Position numbers and translations under genes: made by a program. From positions 1 to 39,282 of the forward strand of contig JAAYVD010000129.1 of the NCBI GenBank assembly GCA_012517355.1: a DNA stretch of 39,282 nt. The letters run 5' to 3'. The notes under the pieces are model-generated. The model was not told where the DNA came from. It searched no databases and worked only from the letters and a program-made list of their open reading frames with translations. This document shows, one piece after another, positions 23,604-31,005 of the stretch; the stretch's first letter is position 1; each line of letters begins with the position of its first letter. Source of the stretch: Candidatus Rifleibacteriota bacterium (GTDB lineage Bacteria; Muiribacteriota; Ozemobacteria; Ozemobacterales; Ozemobacteraceae).

Positions 23604-25613
23604 CTACTTGCTGAAGGTGATGAAGATCTCGGGCTTGTATTTGGTCGTGGTCTTCTGGACATCCGTGACGGTTCCGGTCCAGTCGGTGCTTACCAGGTCG
23701 CCGTAGCTGTCGTAGGCCCCGGGGTTCCACATGGCGCCCTTGCCCATGGTGATCAGGGGGTTGAAGGCGTCACCCTCGGCCGCAAAATGGAACATGGTCT
23801 GGGTCCCATCGTCGGTTCCGTACAGGGGGATGTTCGTGAGATCGTAGATCCAGACATACTCTGCGTTGCCATACTTGCCGTCGGCCCCGGTCGGCCCACC
23901 CACGGCGGAATACTCGCACCGGGCGGAGGCGATCCGCTTGTTCGTGGCATCGATGGAGCCGACGATGGACATGGTCGTGGTCACCTCACCGGAGGTGGTC
24001 GTGCTGCTCATCGTGAAATTGGATCCGGCCCAGGTGATGGTGGTGCCCGTCGGGAACTTGTGCGTGTTGCCGATGTCGAAATTGGTATCCCGCCACTCGG
24101 TGGAGCCGCTTTCATAGCGGGTCTTGAACTCCCGGACGGCTTTGAAGGACATGACGGCCACTTTCGTGGTCTGCTGGATCCTGGTCAGGAAGGTATCCGC
24201 GGCAGTGAAGGTCATCGGATCGGTCAGGAACCGGCGGGCGCCGGCCAGGACCAGAAGATTGAGCTTGTCGCCGTTCTTGAACTTCTCGCCGGGAACCGTG
24301 CCGACCCCGTTGGTCATGGTGAAGGTCTCCGTTGCCTGCCCGCCGTTCACCTGGATCACGGCCGGCCCGGAATACCCGCACGTCAGGCCGGCCTCTTTCC
24401 AGGCCGGAGTCTCCGAGGCGATCATCGAGGCCTTGACCAGCGTCTTGCTGCCGTCAGCAGGGTCGGGGATGGCTTCGATCTTGGTGTCGAAGGCGGGGAA
24501 GAAGCGATCGATGACTTCGGAGCAGGCGACGACCGCCAGCGGGATGAGCACCTCCGCCTGGCTCCGGGCCTGTTCGACAGCCATGGTCTGCTTCAGGGTC
24601 GTTTCCCCGAGCAGATGGATGCAGAGGGTGTCTTCGCACATGTTCACGGACTTCCCCTTGACCTCGGCGAAATACTGGGTCCCCCGTTTGGTCATCTGAC
24701 TCAGCTGGGGGGCCGGGTATTCCTGCTCGCTGTTGCGGGGCTTGATTCCGGAAGCCGTGTCGGTGATGGTGTCTTCGCTGAAGAAGAAGGTGTTGGCGAA
24801 GGCGGCCAGGGCATCCATCAACTCGCCGGGAGTCGCCCCGGTGGAGATGACCCCCGCGGGAATGCTTGGCCCCGCCAGGGTGTCGCAGGAATTCCCGATG
24901 ATCTCCTTGATGACCGGCCCTGGAGTGAAATCCTCGAGCGGATCGGATTTGGGATGGGAATCGTTGCGGACATGCGGGACGCAGGCCATATCCCCGACCA
25001 GGTGCATGGTCTCGCCGAGGGCCCGGAAGGAGGCGGCGAAAAGGCCCTCCCGCGTGGTGGCCACGGCCTTCCAGGTCTCGAGATCGTTCTCCATGCCTGC
25101 CTTGTACAACTTGAGGGCCATGGTCCAGGAGTAGGTGTGGTCGGAATGGGTCAGCGCCCAGGTCCGCGCGTCGATCTTGGGATTCACCACCCCGAGGTTG
25201 CTCAACTGGTCGGTCAGGTAGCGAGGCGTGAAAACCGGGTCGTAGAAATGCCGTTTGCTCTGGTAGAACTCCGGCTCGTCGGCATCGTAGCCGCCGCGTT
25301 CGACCCAGGCGTAATAGGCGTAGGCCTTGTCGCTTTCACCGGTTCCCCAGTCGAACAGGCCGCCGTTGGTGAAGGTCTTCCCGGTGAATTTCGGGAACTC
25401 CCGGTCGATGGGGCCGAACTTGTACTTCCCGGAGTAATAGGTCGCATTCAACGAACGGGTGTAGAAAAGGTCTTCTGCCAGGTCGTTGATCTGGGGGTGG
25501 GCCGTCCGGTTGCCCCAGGCCTCGACCGGTCGGGTCGTGGCGAGGGCCAGGAACAGGAGGAGGCTGACAACCACGCTGAAGGGGGCGAGGAGGGCTCGGC
25601 AGGGTCGGTTCAT
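23604..25613 (-). CDS. Secreted zinc-dependent phospholipase C-like protein
   Basis: The 669-residue protein begins with a signal peptide (about 1-32, hydrophobic VVVSLLLFLALATT) ending near EAW, so Trp33 would be close to the mature N-terminus, as in zinc PLC and P1 nucleases. Family features follow: HPQIND, the block RGGYDADEPEF then RHFYDPV (His122, Asp125), and GETMHLVGDMACVPHVRND (His204, Asp208, His214), the HxxxD zinc motif. The enzyme would hydrolyse phospholipids or another phosphodiester outside the cytoplasm. The C-terminal half (about 420-669) is beta-rich, Thr/Ser/Gly-heavy (TTSGEVTTTMSIVGS), and not recognised. It may bind a surface or substrate. The gene starts 9 bases after the lipoprotein stop upstream and is surely in the same operon; its own ribosome site is weak (GAGGTGA). 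Confidence 0.78.
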   Translation of the reverse strand: MNRPCRALLAPFSVVVSLLLFLALATTRPVEAWGNRTAHPQINDLAEDLFYTRSLNATYYSGKYKFGPIDREFPKFTGKTFTNGGLFDWGTGESDKAYAYYAWVERGGYDADEPEFYQSKRHFYDPVFTPRYLTDQLSNLGVVNPKIDARTWALTHSDHTYSWTMALKLYKAGMENDLETWKAVATTREGLFAASFRALGETMHLVGDMACVPHVRNDSHPKSDPLEDFTPGPVIKEIIGNSCDTLAGPSIPAGVISTGATPGELMDALAAFANTFFFSEDTITDTASGIKPRNSEQEYPAPQLSQMTKRGTQYFAEVKGKSVNMCEDTLCIHLLGETTLKQTMAVEQARSQAEVLIPLAVVACSEVIDRFFPAFDTKIEAIPDPADGSKTLVKASMIASETPAWKEAGLTCGYSGPAVIQVNGGQATETFTMTNGVGTVPGEKFKNGDKLNLLVLAGARRFLTDPMTFTAADTFLTRIQQTTKVAVMSFKAVREFKTRYESGSTEWRDTNFDIGNTHKFPTGTTITWAGSNFTMSSTTTSGEVTTTMSIVGSIDATNKRIASARCEYSAVGGPTGADGKYGNAEYVWIYDLTNIPLYGTDDGTQTMFHFAAEGDAFNPLITMGKGAMWNPGAYDSYGDLVSTDWTGTVTDVQKTTTKYKPEIFITFSK

Positions 25614-25622
25614 CCCGTCACC

Positions 25623-26162
25623 TCACATGCCCAGGAACTGCCAGGCATCATCGACCTTCACCATTCCCACGTGGAAGGTATTCCCCTGGTAGGTGATGGT
25701 CAGTTCCGCCCGACGCGGACGACTGGTGATGCCGCCATACTCATCGCTGAGGGTGGTCAGGGTGGCGTTCCCCAACGCGCTGGCGAGCTCGGGTAGCTTG
25801 TCTGCCTGGGCGGCGAACAGGGTCTGGTAGGAGGCCCGGACCGACTCGTCGAAAAGGCCTGCGGCCTGTTCGGCATTCTTGGCCGTCAGGGCGGCCTGGA
25901 GGGCTTCCACCTTGGCCTTCACCACCGGCTGCTCCTCCGCAAGGCTGGGAAGAGCCACGACGAGGCCGACCGCGCCGCCGGACTGTCCGAGCCCGGCGGC
26001 CTGCCGGGTGGTATCGACCGCCGGAGCCTCTGGCAGGGTGGCGGTGGAGCCGCCGCCGGCGGTCACCGGGCTGCCGCCGCCATCGCCATCACCTCCGCCG
26101 CCACAGCCGGCAATGGTCACGAGCAAACCACACGCGAGGAAAAGGACCAGGGGCAGCTTCAT
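25623..26162 (-). CDS. Predicted lipoprotein
   Basis: The 179-residue protein has a lipobox: MKLPLVLFLACGLLVTIAGC, lipidated on Cys20. It is followed by a very Gly-rich linker (GGGGDGDGGG) and then an Ala-rich helical domain (VVKAKVEALQAALTAKNAEQ) and a C-terminal beta part (AELTITYQGNTFHVGMVKVD ending DAWQFLGM). The last part resembles a small NTF2-like or DUF4878-type fold seen in many lipoproteins, but I cannot be sure. It precedes the PLC-like gene by 9 bases, suggesting it helps attach, fold or regulate that secreted enzyme. GAGAGGA lies upstream of the ATG. A promoter candidate is at 26213. Confidence 0.8.
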   Translation of the reverse strand: MKLPLVLFLACGLLVTIAGCGGGGDGDGGGSPVTAGGGSTATLPEAPAVDTTRQAAGLGQSGGAVGLVVALPSLAEEQPVVKAKVEALQAALTAKNAEQAAGLFDESVRASYQTLFAAQADKLPELASALGNATLTTLSDEYGGITSRPRRAELTITYQGNTFHVGMVKVDDAWQFLGM

Positions 26163-26212
26163 CCGAGCATTCCTCTCTTGTTTCTTTCCGGTGAACCGGA
26201 TGGGATGTCATG

Positions 26213-26241
26213 ATGGTAAGCGAACATCCAGCCTGAAGCAA
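26213..26241 (-). promoter_or_regulatory. Candidate promoter of the lipoprotein-PLC operon
   Basis: On the minus strand TTGCTT (26236-26241), 17 bp, TACCAT (26213-26218; 4/6 match). Leader of about 44 bases before the ATG at 26162. Confidence 0.35.
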
Positions 26242-26291
26242 CTCTTGACCGCCATCCACGGGGCGAGGGTGGCGGGATCCCGGTGAACGGA

Positions 26292-27026
26292 TCAGGGTCG
26301 CGCGGGTTCCTTGCCGGGGACGGCCGTTTTCATCAATTCGGCGAAGGCCGCTCCCTGCGCCGGGTCGATGGCCGCCAGGCCGCGGTGGGCCTCCCGCATG
26401 GCTTCGGGGAGCCGGCCCTTGATGGCGGCGTTGCCGAAGGCCCACCAGCCTTCGACGTTCCCCGGATCGAGCGCGAGGGCCTGCCGGAAGGCCGCGACCG
26501 CCTGGTCGAATCTTCCCCGCCCCGCTTGCATGTCGCCAAGGGCGATGAAGGGCAGCGGGTCGTCGGGAAGGTATTTCACGGCCTTGATCAGGTCGCCGGA
26601 AGCGAGATCCATGCGGCCCAGGGCCTCGTGGTTCCGGGCGAGGAGGACGCAGTACCGGCCGATGTCGGGCCCGCCGATCTCCTGCGCGAGGGCCATGCCG
26701 ATGCCGATGTCGAGCACCTCGACCGCTTTCCGGGGCGAGTTGTTCTGGGAGTAGAGCTCCCCGAGCTCCAGGTAGGCATCGATCGTGGCAGGATCGGCCG
26801 CGATCGACTTCCGGTATTCCGCGACCGCTTTCTCGACCTTGCCCTGTTCCCGGAAGGCCCGGGCGGCTGCCAGAGATTTCTGCGCGGTCTCGAAGGCCTT
26901 GACCTGGCTCTCCTCGACCGTGGCCGGCGCCGCCCCCATCACCCGGGGCGACACGCCGACGACCGGCAACACCAGCGAAGAACCCACCAGCAACACCCCC
27001 AACCTCCACATGGATCGCGACTGCAT
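26292..27026 (-). CDS. Secreted TPR-repeat protein
   Basis: The 244-residue protein has a signal peptide (MQSRSMWRLGVLLVGSSLVL, cleavage near VMGAAPA). About four to five tetratricopeptide repeats follow: FETAQKSLAAARAFREQGKV, AVAEYRKSIAADPATIDAYL, KAVEVLDIGIGMALAQEIGG, DLIKAVKYLPDDPLPFIALG and FDQAVAAFRQALALDPGNVE. TPRs are protein-binding scaffolds, so it probably holds a partner in the periplasm. The start at 27026 has GGAGGGGGAG upstream and opens directly on the signal peptide; the longer in-frame extension is non-coding in style. It stands 130 bases upstream of the lipoprotein gene on the same strand, so partial co-transcription is possible. Confidence 0.8.
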   Translation of the reverse strand: MQSRSMWRLGVLLVGSSLVLPVVGVSPRVMGAAPATVEESQVKAFETAQKSLAAARAFREQGKVEKAVAEYRKSIAADPATIDAYLELGELYSQNNSPRKAVEVLDIGIGMALAQEIGGPDIGRYCVLLARNHEALGRMDLASGDLIKAVKYLPDDPLPFIALGDMQAGRGRFDQAVAAFRQALALDPGNVEGWWAFGNAAIKGRLPEAMREAHRGLAAIDPAQGAAFAELMKTAVPGKEPARP

Positions 27027-27417
27027 CACACTCCCCCTCCGTTGCCTGGAATGCTCCTCGCCGCCGGAAGACCGGTGAGGCGGGGGCGAGAGGCCCCCCC
27101 ATTCTGCCACCAATCCCCGGGGTTTTCCATCAGGTCTTTGCCGCCCAAGATCCTCGAGGGTTCGCGGGAAATCGGGGAAGCTCCATCCCGCGCGGACGGA
27201 CACGGAGTCCGCCCCTCCCGGATGCACAGGATGGTCGGAAGCCCTCCCGGGGCCCCCCGGTCGAGCTCCATCAACGATCCTGGGTCGCCGGGAGGCGCTC
27301 CCCCGACAGGTGCGGGTACAGGCGGCCCAGGATGCCCTTCACGGAACGGCGCCGGGCCGGCAACCGGTCGGGGGGCCGGCCCCGGCCCGCCCCCAAAGGT
27401 TCCCCCCCCAACCGCGG
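27027..27417. other. Intergenic region upstream of the TPR gene
   Basis: This is about 390 bases between the TPR gene and the VWA gene stop. A weak minus-strand promoter match for the TPR gene is TGGAAA (27124-27129), 17 bp, CAGAAT (27101-27106). A GCGGAC/GTCCGC hairpin lies at 27192-27212. I see no convincing gene; the open frames here have intergenic-like composition. Confidence 0.45.
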
Positions 27418-29319
27418 CTACGACAATCTCCCCGGGAACAGGCCATCCAGTGCGCCCCACAGCCAGCACCACAGGCCCCGCACGAAGTCGGCGAAGGCCC
27501 GACCCGCGAACGGGGCCGGCCGCCCCGACCCCGTCGAGGCGGGGCCACCCGGCAAGGCCGCAGAGTCGTGGGCCGGCGCGCCCCCGTCACCACCATCGGT
27601 CGCAGACGCCGGTGAGCCGCCCAGGGCGCGGCTCGACGCCGCGCCGGCACCCGCGCCCCAGCCAGCGCCCCCCCCAGCACCTGCACCAGCACCGCCGCCG
27701 GCACCCGCACTCGCGCCCGCCTGGCCGACCTTGCCGACCTCGCGTTGCAAGGCCTTCAGGCGCTTGCGCAGGGCGGGAAACCCGGTTCCGCCTTCGCCCT
27801 GGTTGGCACGGAACTGCTCTTCGAGATACAACGCGTTGGCGAGGGCGGCCGCCACCTCGGCCCGCCGCTCCGGGGCGAGGTCGGCGAGGATTTCGGGCGT
27901 CAGGCCCCCGAACACCTGCAGCAGCTCGGCCAGGTCTTCGGCCTCCGGCCGGACGATCTCGCCGAACCCCTCGGCCCGCATCCGGTGCCAGGTGGTGCTC
28001 CACTCCTTCAGCCGGGTGATCGTCTCGTGTTCGACGGCACCGTCACACCATTGGTCGGCCCCAAGCACGAAGCAATGCAGCCGTTCGCTCTCCAGCGGGT
28101 TCCGCCCCAGCCTCGACACCCCGTCGGTGATCAGCATGATGTCGGCACGGGCGAACCGGCCGCCGGCGCGGATTTCCGCCGCCGCCTGCTCCAGGGCCGC
28201 CTGGATGCCGGTCCCGCCCGCATTTTCCAGGGAGATGATCCGGTGGACGATCTTCCGGAACTGCGCGAACGACGATCCGCTGAGAAGATCTCCGACCTCG
28301 GTGGCGAAGGGCCGCAGATGCAATCTGGACCCCTGCCGCCACCCTTCGAGGACGAAGGCCAGCGCCAGCCCCCGCGCCACCGTCCCCCGGCGGTCGCTGT
28401 CGATCATCGAACCCGAGACATCCAGCAACAGGTAGGCGTGTTGCCGCCGGACCTCCCCCACCCCACGGCCGGCCCGCCATTCCCCGCCCCCGGTGAAGAC
28501 GCCGCCGCCGTCACCGGCGGGTTCCTCCTGCTGCCACTGCGGCAGCGACAGATCGTGGGTCGCCAGCTTGTAATAGAACCAGTCTGGGGTGACCTCCTCC
28601 ATCAGCCATTGTCCGGGGAAGATGCTCGGCAGATCCTCGGTGGCGCGCAGGAACCCCAGCTTCACCTCGTCGGTGGGCGGCCGCGAGGCCCGGCCGGCCA
28701 CGCCCGACGCCGACCGCGACGTCTCGGCCGGCCGCACCGCGCCCCGCTCCCCCGAAAAACCGGGTGACCCCGACACCCCTGGCGAAGCGGTCAGACCGGG
28801 CGCCCCCCCTTCCCCCTGCCGCACCGTCAGCATCGGCTTGCCGTCGGGCCTGGCGCACGCGGCCACCGGGATCTGCAGCTCCCTGACCACCCCGGCGAGT
28901 TTCCGGGCGGCCAGGAACATGGACACCTGCGGCGGCCGCAGGTCGCCCAGGGTCAGCCCGAACTGCCGCAGATAGGCCGACAGCACCGGCGCCGACCCGC
29001 CCGGTGCCGGCGGGGCGCCCACACGCTGGACGCGCAACCCGGCCCCGTCCTCATCTCCGGCCCGGCCAGGGGTGAGATCAACGGTCGGACCGATCACCGG
29101 CCCGCGATCCGGCTGGTGGGGAGCGAAGGCCCGCGGCATGCCCGGACCGGGGCCCGGGCCGGCTTGTCGAGTCGCCCATGACGAGGCTGGTGGGGCCGCC
29201 GAACGCCCGACGAAGGGCGGGAACCTTCCCCAACCCTCGACCCGATCAGGCGAAAGTTCCCTGATCGGGGCCTCCCCCGGATCGCCCACCGGTACGGGGA
29301 GGCGGACGGTCGGCGACAT
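27418..29319 (-). CDS. VWA-domain protein (ViaA-like partner of MoxR)
   Basis: The 633-residue protein has a von Willebrand A domain at about 290-460. Its MIDAS motif is LLLDVSGSMIDSD (DxSxS) near 298, with the Thr of AGGTGIQA and the Asp of LITDG as further metal ligands. Residues 1-100 are a Pro/Gly-rich, probably disordered leader. Residues 105-290 hold an extra domain (LSAYLRQFGLTLGDLRPPQV and LPSIFPGQWLMEE). Past the VWA domain come a helical segment (LTPEILADLAPERRAEVAAA) and a Gly/Ala-rich tail (GAGGGAGAGAGGG). In RavA-ViaA and related pairs, the VWA protein works with the MoxR ATPase to remodel or assemble a target complex. Here the ATG overlaps the MoxR stop as TAATG, so the two are translationally coupled. 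A perfect 10-bp hairpin lies in codons 17-26. Confidence 0.87.
   Translation of the reverse strand: MSPTVRLPVPVGDPGEAPIRELSPDRVEGWGRFPPFVGRSAAPPASSWATRQAGPGPGPGMPRAFAPHQPDRGPVIGPTVDLTPGRAGDEDGAGLRVQRVGAPPAPGGSAPVLSAYLRQFGLTLGDLRPPQVSMFLAARKLAGVVRELQIPVAACARPDGKPMLTVRQGEGGAPGLTASPGVSGSPGFSGERGAVRPAETSRSASGVAGRASRPPTDEVKLGFLRATEDLPSIFPGQWLMEEVTPDWFYYKLATHDLSLPQWQQEEPAGDGGGVFTGGGEWRAGRGVGEVRRQHAYLLLDVSGSMIDSDRRGTVARGLALAFVLEGWRQGSRLHLRPFATEVGDLLSGSSFAQFRKIVHRIISLENAGGTGIQAALEQAAAEIRAGGRFARADIMLITDGVSRLGRNPLESERLHCFVLGADQWCDGAVEHETITRLKEWSTTWHRMRAEGFGEIVRPEAEDLAELLQVFGGLTPEILADLAPERRAEVAAALANALYLEEQFRANQGEGGTGFPALRKRLKALQREVGKVGQAGASAGAGGGAGAGAGGGAGWGAGAGAASSRALGGSPASATDGGDGGAPAHDSAALPGGPASTGSGRPAPFAGRAFADFVRGLWCWLWGALDGLFPGRLS
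29241..29269. other. Perfect 10-bp inverted repeat in the VWA 5' coding region
   Basis: CCCGATCAGG (29241-29250) and CCTGATCGGG (29260-29269), with a 9-base loop, about 50 bases after the VWA start codon. In RNA it would be a very stable stem just downstream of the coupled start. The encoded residues (about GDPGEAPIREL region) are in a disordered leader, so there is little coding constraint to explain it. Confidence 0.6.
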
Positions 29320-30677
29320 TACAGCAGCAGCCCCTGGCCCGGCTGGTTGAGCCGCCGCTGGTGATGCTGCATGTGCCTGACCAGGCCCTGCTTCAGCTCC
29401 ACCACGTCCTTGTGACGGGGGGTGATGCCGTCGAGCACCCGCTGGACATGTTCGAAGTGCACCTCGCCCGGCGTGGTGAGCCGGAACATCAGCATCAGCC
29501 GCTTCAGGAACGACGTCACTTCGAGTTCCCGGCCGCTGCGGGCCCGCTCGCACACCTGCTCCGCCAACCGGTTGGCCTCCATCAGCTCGTCGACCAGGGC
29601 CAGCTCCTCGGCGGGCAGGCCCTGCACCGTCTCCTCGACCGCGCTGTCGAAGAGCCTGCCCTGCACCCCGGCGGTGTCGAGCATGGGCACCAGGTACCGC
29701 AGATCGTGCAGGTCGCCGGCCTCGACGGTGAACCGGCCGCGCAGCAGCGCGGCGGCATTGAGCAGCAGGCGGGCCTTGGCGAAGGTGCGGGGGCTCACGT
29801 ACACCTCCGGCCCCTCCTGGGCATCGGCCTGCTGGTTGGCCCTGGCGACATACTTCTTGATCACCAGGTTCTTCAAAAACAGCACGTGGGGCGGCGCCTG
29901 GATGGTGACCCGGTCGCTGCGCCCCTGCACGATGTCGGCGAGGAACGCCAGGTCCGACAGGGGAACCTGGTCGTCGCCGGCCACCCGGTCGTCAGTCCGG
30001 TCGTCCGTCCGGTCGTCCGTCCGGCCGAAGGACCGGCCGTAGGCCTCGTCGATCAGCTGCAGGGAATACGGATCGAAGCGCGGATCGACATACGCCCGGA
30101 AGAGGAAGCGGTCGAGGACGGCGGCGGTGATCTCGGTGACCCGCAGGTAGTTCGCCGCCGCGATGCCTGTGTGCAGAGCGGCCTCGACCTGCTGCCGGCC
30201 CTTCTTGAACCAGCGCTCGTTGAAGATGCCCAGCAACGACCGCAACACCATGTCGTTGGCGTCGAAGAACTCGTCGATGAAGGCGAGGTCGGAATCGACC
30301 AGGGAACCCGCCACGTTGTGGACGATGTTTCCCTGCTTCATCTCCTCGATGACAACCGGCCCGACGACCTCTTCGGCCAGGGTGCCCTTCGACATCTGCA
30401 GGTCGAAGACCCGCGCGCCGCTGATGCGGCGGAAGACCAGCCGGGCGAACATCGTCTTGGCGGTGCCGGGACGGCTGATCAGCAGCAGGTTCTCCCGGGT
30501 CAGCAAGGCATACATGGTCTGGACCAGAAGGTCTTCGCACCCGACCAGGTCCCGTTCCAGTCCGGAAAAGACGCGGCGCACGCGTCCGGCGACCGCCACG
30601 GGGTCGCCGCCGTCACGTTCGCGTCGTTGGGCCGGGGAGAGGGGCTGGACACAGCTGTGATAGAAAGTGGGTATCAT
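29319..30677 (-). CDS. MoxR-family AAA+ ATPase (RavA-like)
   Basis: The 452-residue MoxR ATPase has Walker A SRPGTAKT (about 68-75), Walker B LAFIDEFFDAND (131-142), a conserved NERWFKKGRQ segment, sensor 1 AAN (174-176) and the arginine-finger block DRFLFR (189-194). A C-terminal lid and helical domain (SPRTFAKARLLL and HFEHVQRVLDGI) complete the protein. MoxR ATPases act as chaperones with VWA partners; RavA-ViaA is the closest known pair by layout. An in-frame 12-nt tandem repeat encodes TDDRTDDRTDDR at 220-231, in a loop. The ATG at 30677 follows GAGG at 5 bases; a GTG at 30698 is the alternative. Its TAA overlaps the VWA start. It has its own promoter and leader hairpin, so it is probably not driven from the 31006 gene. 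Confidence 0.9.
   Translation of the reverse strand: MIPTFYHSCVQPLSPAQRRERDGGDPVAVAGRVRRVFSGLERDLVGCEDLLVQTMYALLTRENLLLISRPGTAKTMFARLVFRRISGARVFDLQMSKGTLAEEVVGPVVIEEMKQGNIVHNVAGSLVDSDLAFIDEFFDANDMVLRSLLGIFNERWFKKGRQQVEAALHTGIAAANYLRVTEITAAVLDRFLFRAYVDPRFDPYSLQLIDEAYGRSFGRTDDRTDDRTDDRVAGDDQVPLSDLAFLADIVQGRSDRVTIQAPPHVLFLKNLVIKKYVARANQQADAQEGPEVYVSPRTFAKARLLLNAAALLRGRFTVEAGDLHDLRYLVPMLDTAGVQGRLFDSAVEETVQGLPAEELALVDELMEANRLAEQVCERARSGRELEVTSFLKRLMLMFRLTTPGEVHFEHVQRVLDGITPRHKDVVELKQGLVRHMQHHQRRLNQPGQGLLL
29985..30024. repeat. 12-nt tandem repeat in the MoxR gene (TDDR)
   Basis: Three units of CCGGTCGTCCGT (29985-29996 with one or two changes, 29997-30008, 30009-30020) encode TDDR repeats on the minus strand. 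A unit of 12 keeps the frame if copy number changes. Confidence 0.8.
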
Positions 30678-30738
30678 GGCAGCCTCGACAGTCCCCACGG
30701 TGGCTTCCGGGCGACCCGCCCCGCCACCTGGTGGGGTT

Positions 30739-30758
30739 CCCCACCCCTCGGGGTGGGG
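30739..30758. other. Leader hairpin of the MoxR-VWA operon
   Basis: CCCCACCC (30739-30746), CTCG, GGGTGGGG (30751-30758) forms an 8-bp GC-only stem. The promoter at 30764-30792 predicts transcription starting near 30757, so the message would begin with this hairpin. Such 5' stems often protect mRNA from 5'-end-dependent decay. There is no U-run, so it is not a typical terminator. Confidence 0.5.
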
Positions 30759-30763
30759 CCATG

Positions 30764-30792
30764 ATTCTACCTCCGGAATGGCCGGGAATCAA
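30764..30792 (-). promoter_or_regulatory. Candidate promoter of the MoxR-VWA operon
   Basis: On the minus strand TTGATT (30787-30792), 17 bp, TAGAAT (30764-30769; 5/6 match). Leader of about 80 bases before the ATG at 30677. The same GGAGGTAGAAT string occurs near 19117, upstream of sbcD. Confidence 0.5.
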
Positions 30793-30932
30793 GCATCCTG
30801 GCAAGTTTCCCGGAAACCGGGCCGTTTGCTGATCGCGCCGACGGGGTGAACCCTCGCCCTTTCCTACGTTCCCAGCGTCCCCTGCATGCTTGCAGGAACC
30901 GCCAACATGCCCAATGACAAAGACTCGAATTT

Positions 30933-31000
30933 GGTCATGTGTCCCCGAAACTCCCCGGGTCATGTGTCCCCGAAATTCCCATGTGTCCCCGAAATTCCCT
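30933..31000. repeat. GGGGACACATGAC repeat cluster D
   Basis: Three copies of CATGTGTCCCCGAAA and a TTCCC or CTCCCC tail lie near 30936, 30961 and 30980, about 20-25 bases apart. They resemble clusters A-C but read GGGGACACATGAC instead of GGGGACATGATAC. The array abuts the stop codon of the gene ending at 31006. A CCTGCA-TGCT-TGCAGG hairpin lies at 30881-30896. Confidence 0.75.
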
Positions 31001-31005
31001 GGGGG

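Noticed and set aside
26220-26280. Fourth copy of the palindromic element near GACCGCCATCCACGG
   Set aside because: Only about 12 bases resemble the core, with no stem partner and no TTCGCG block.
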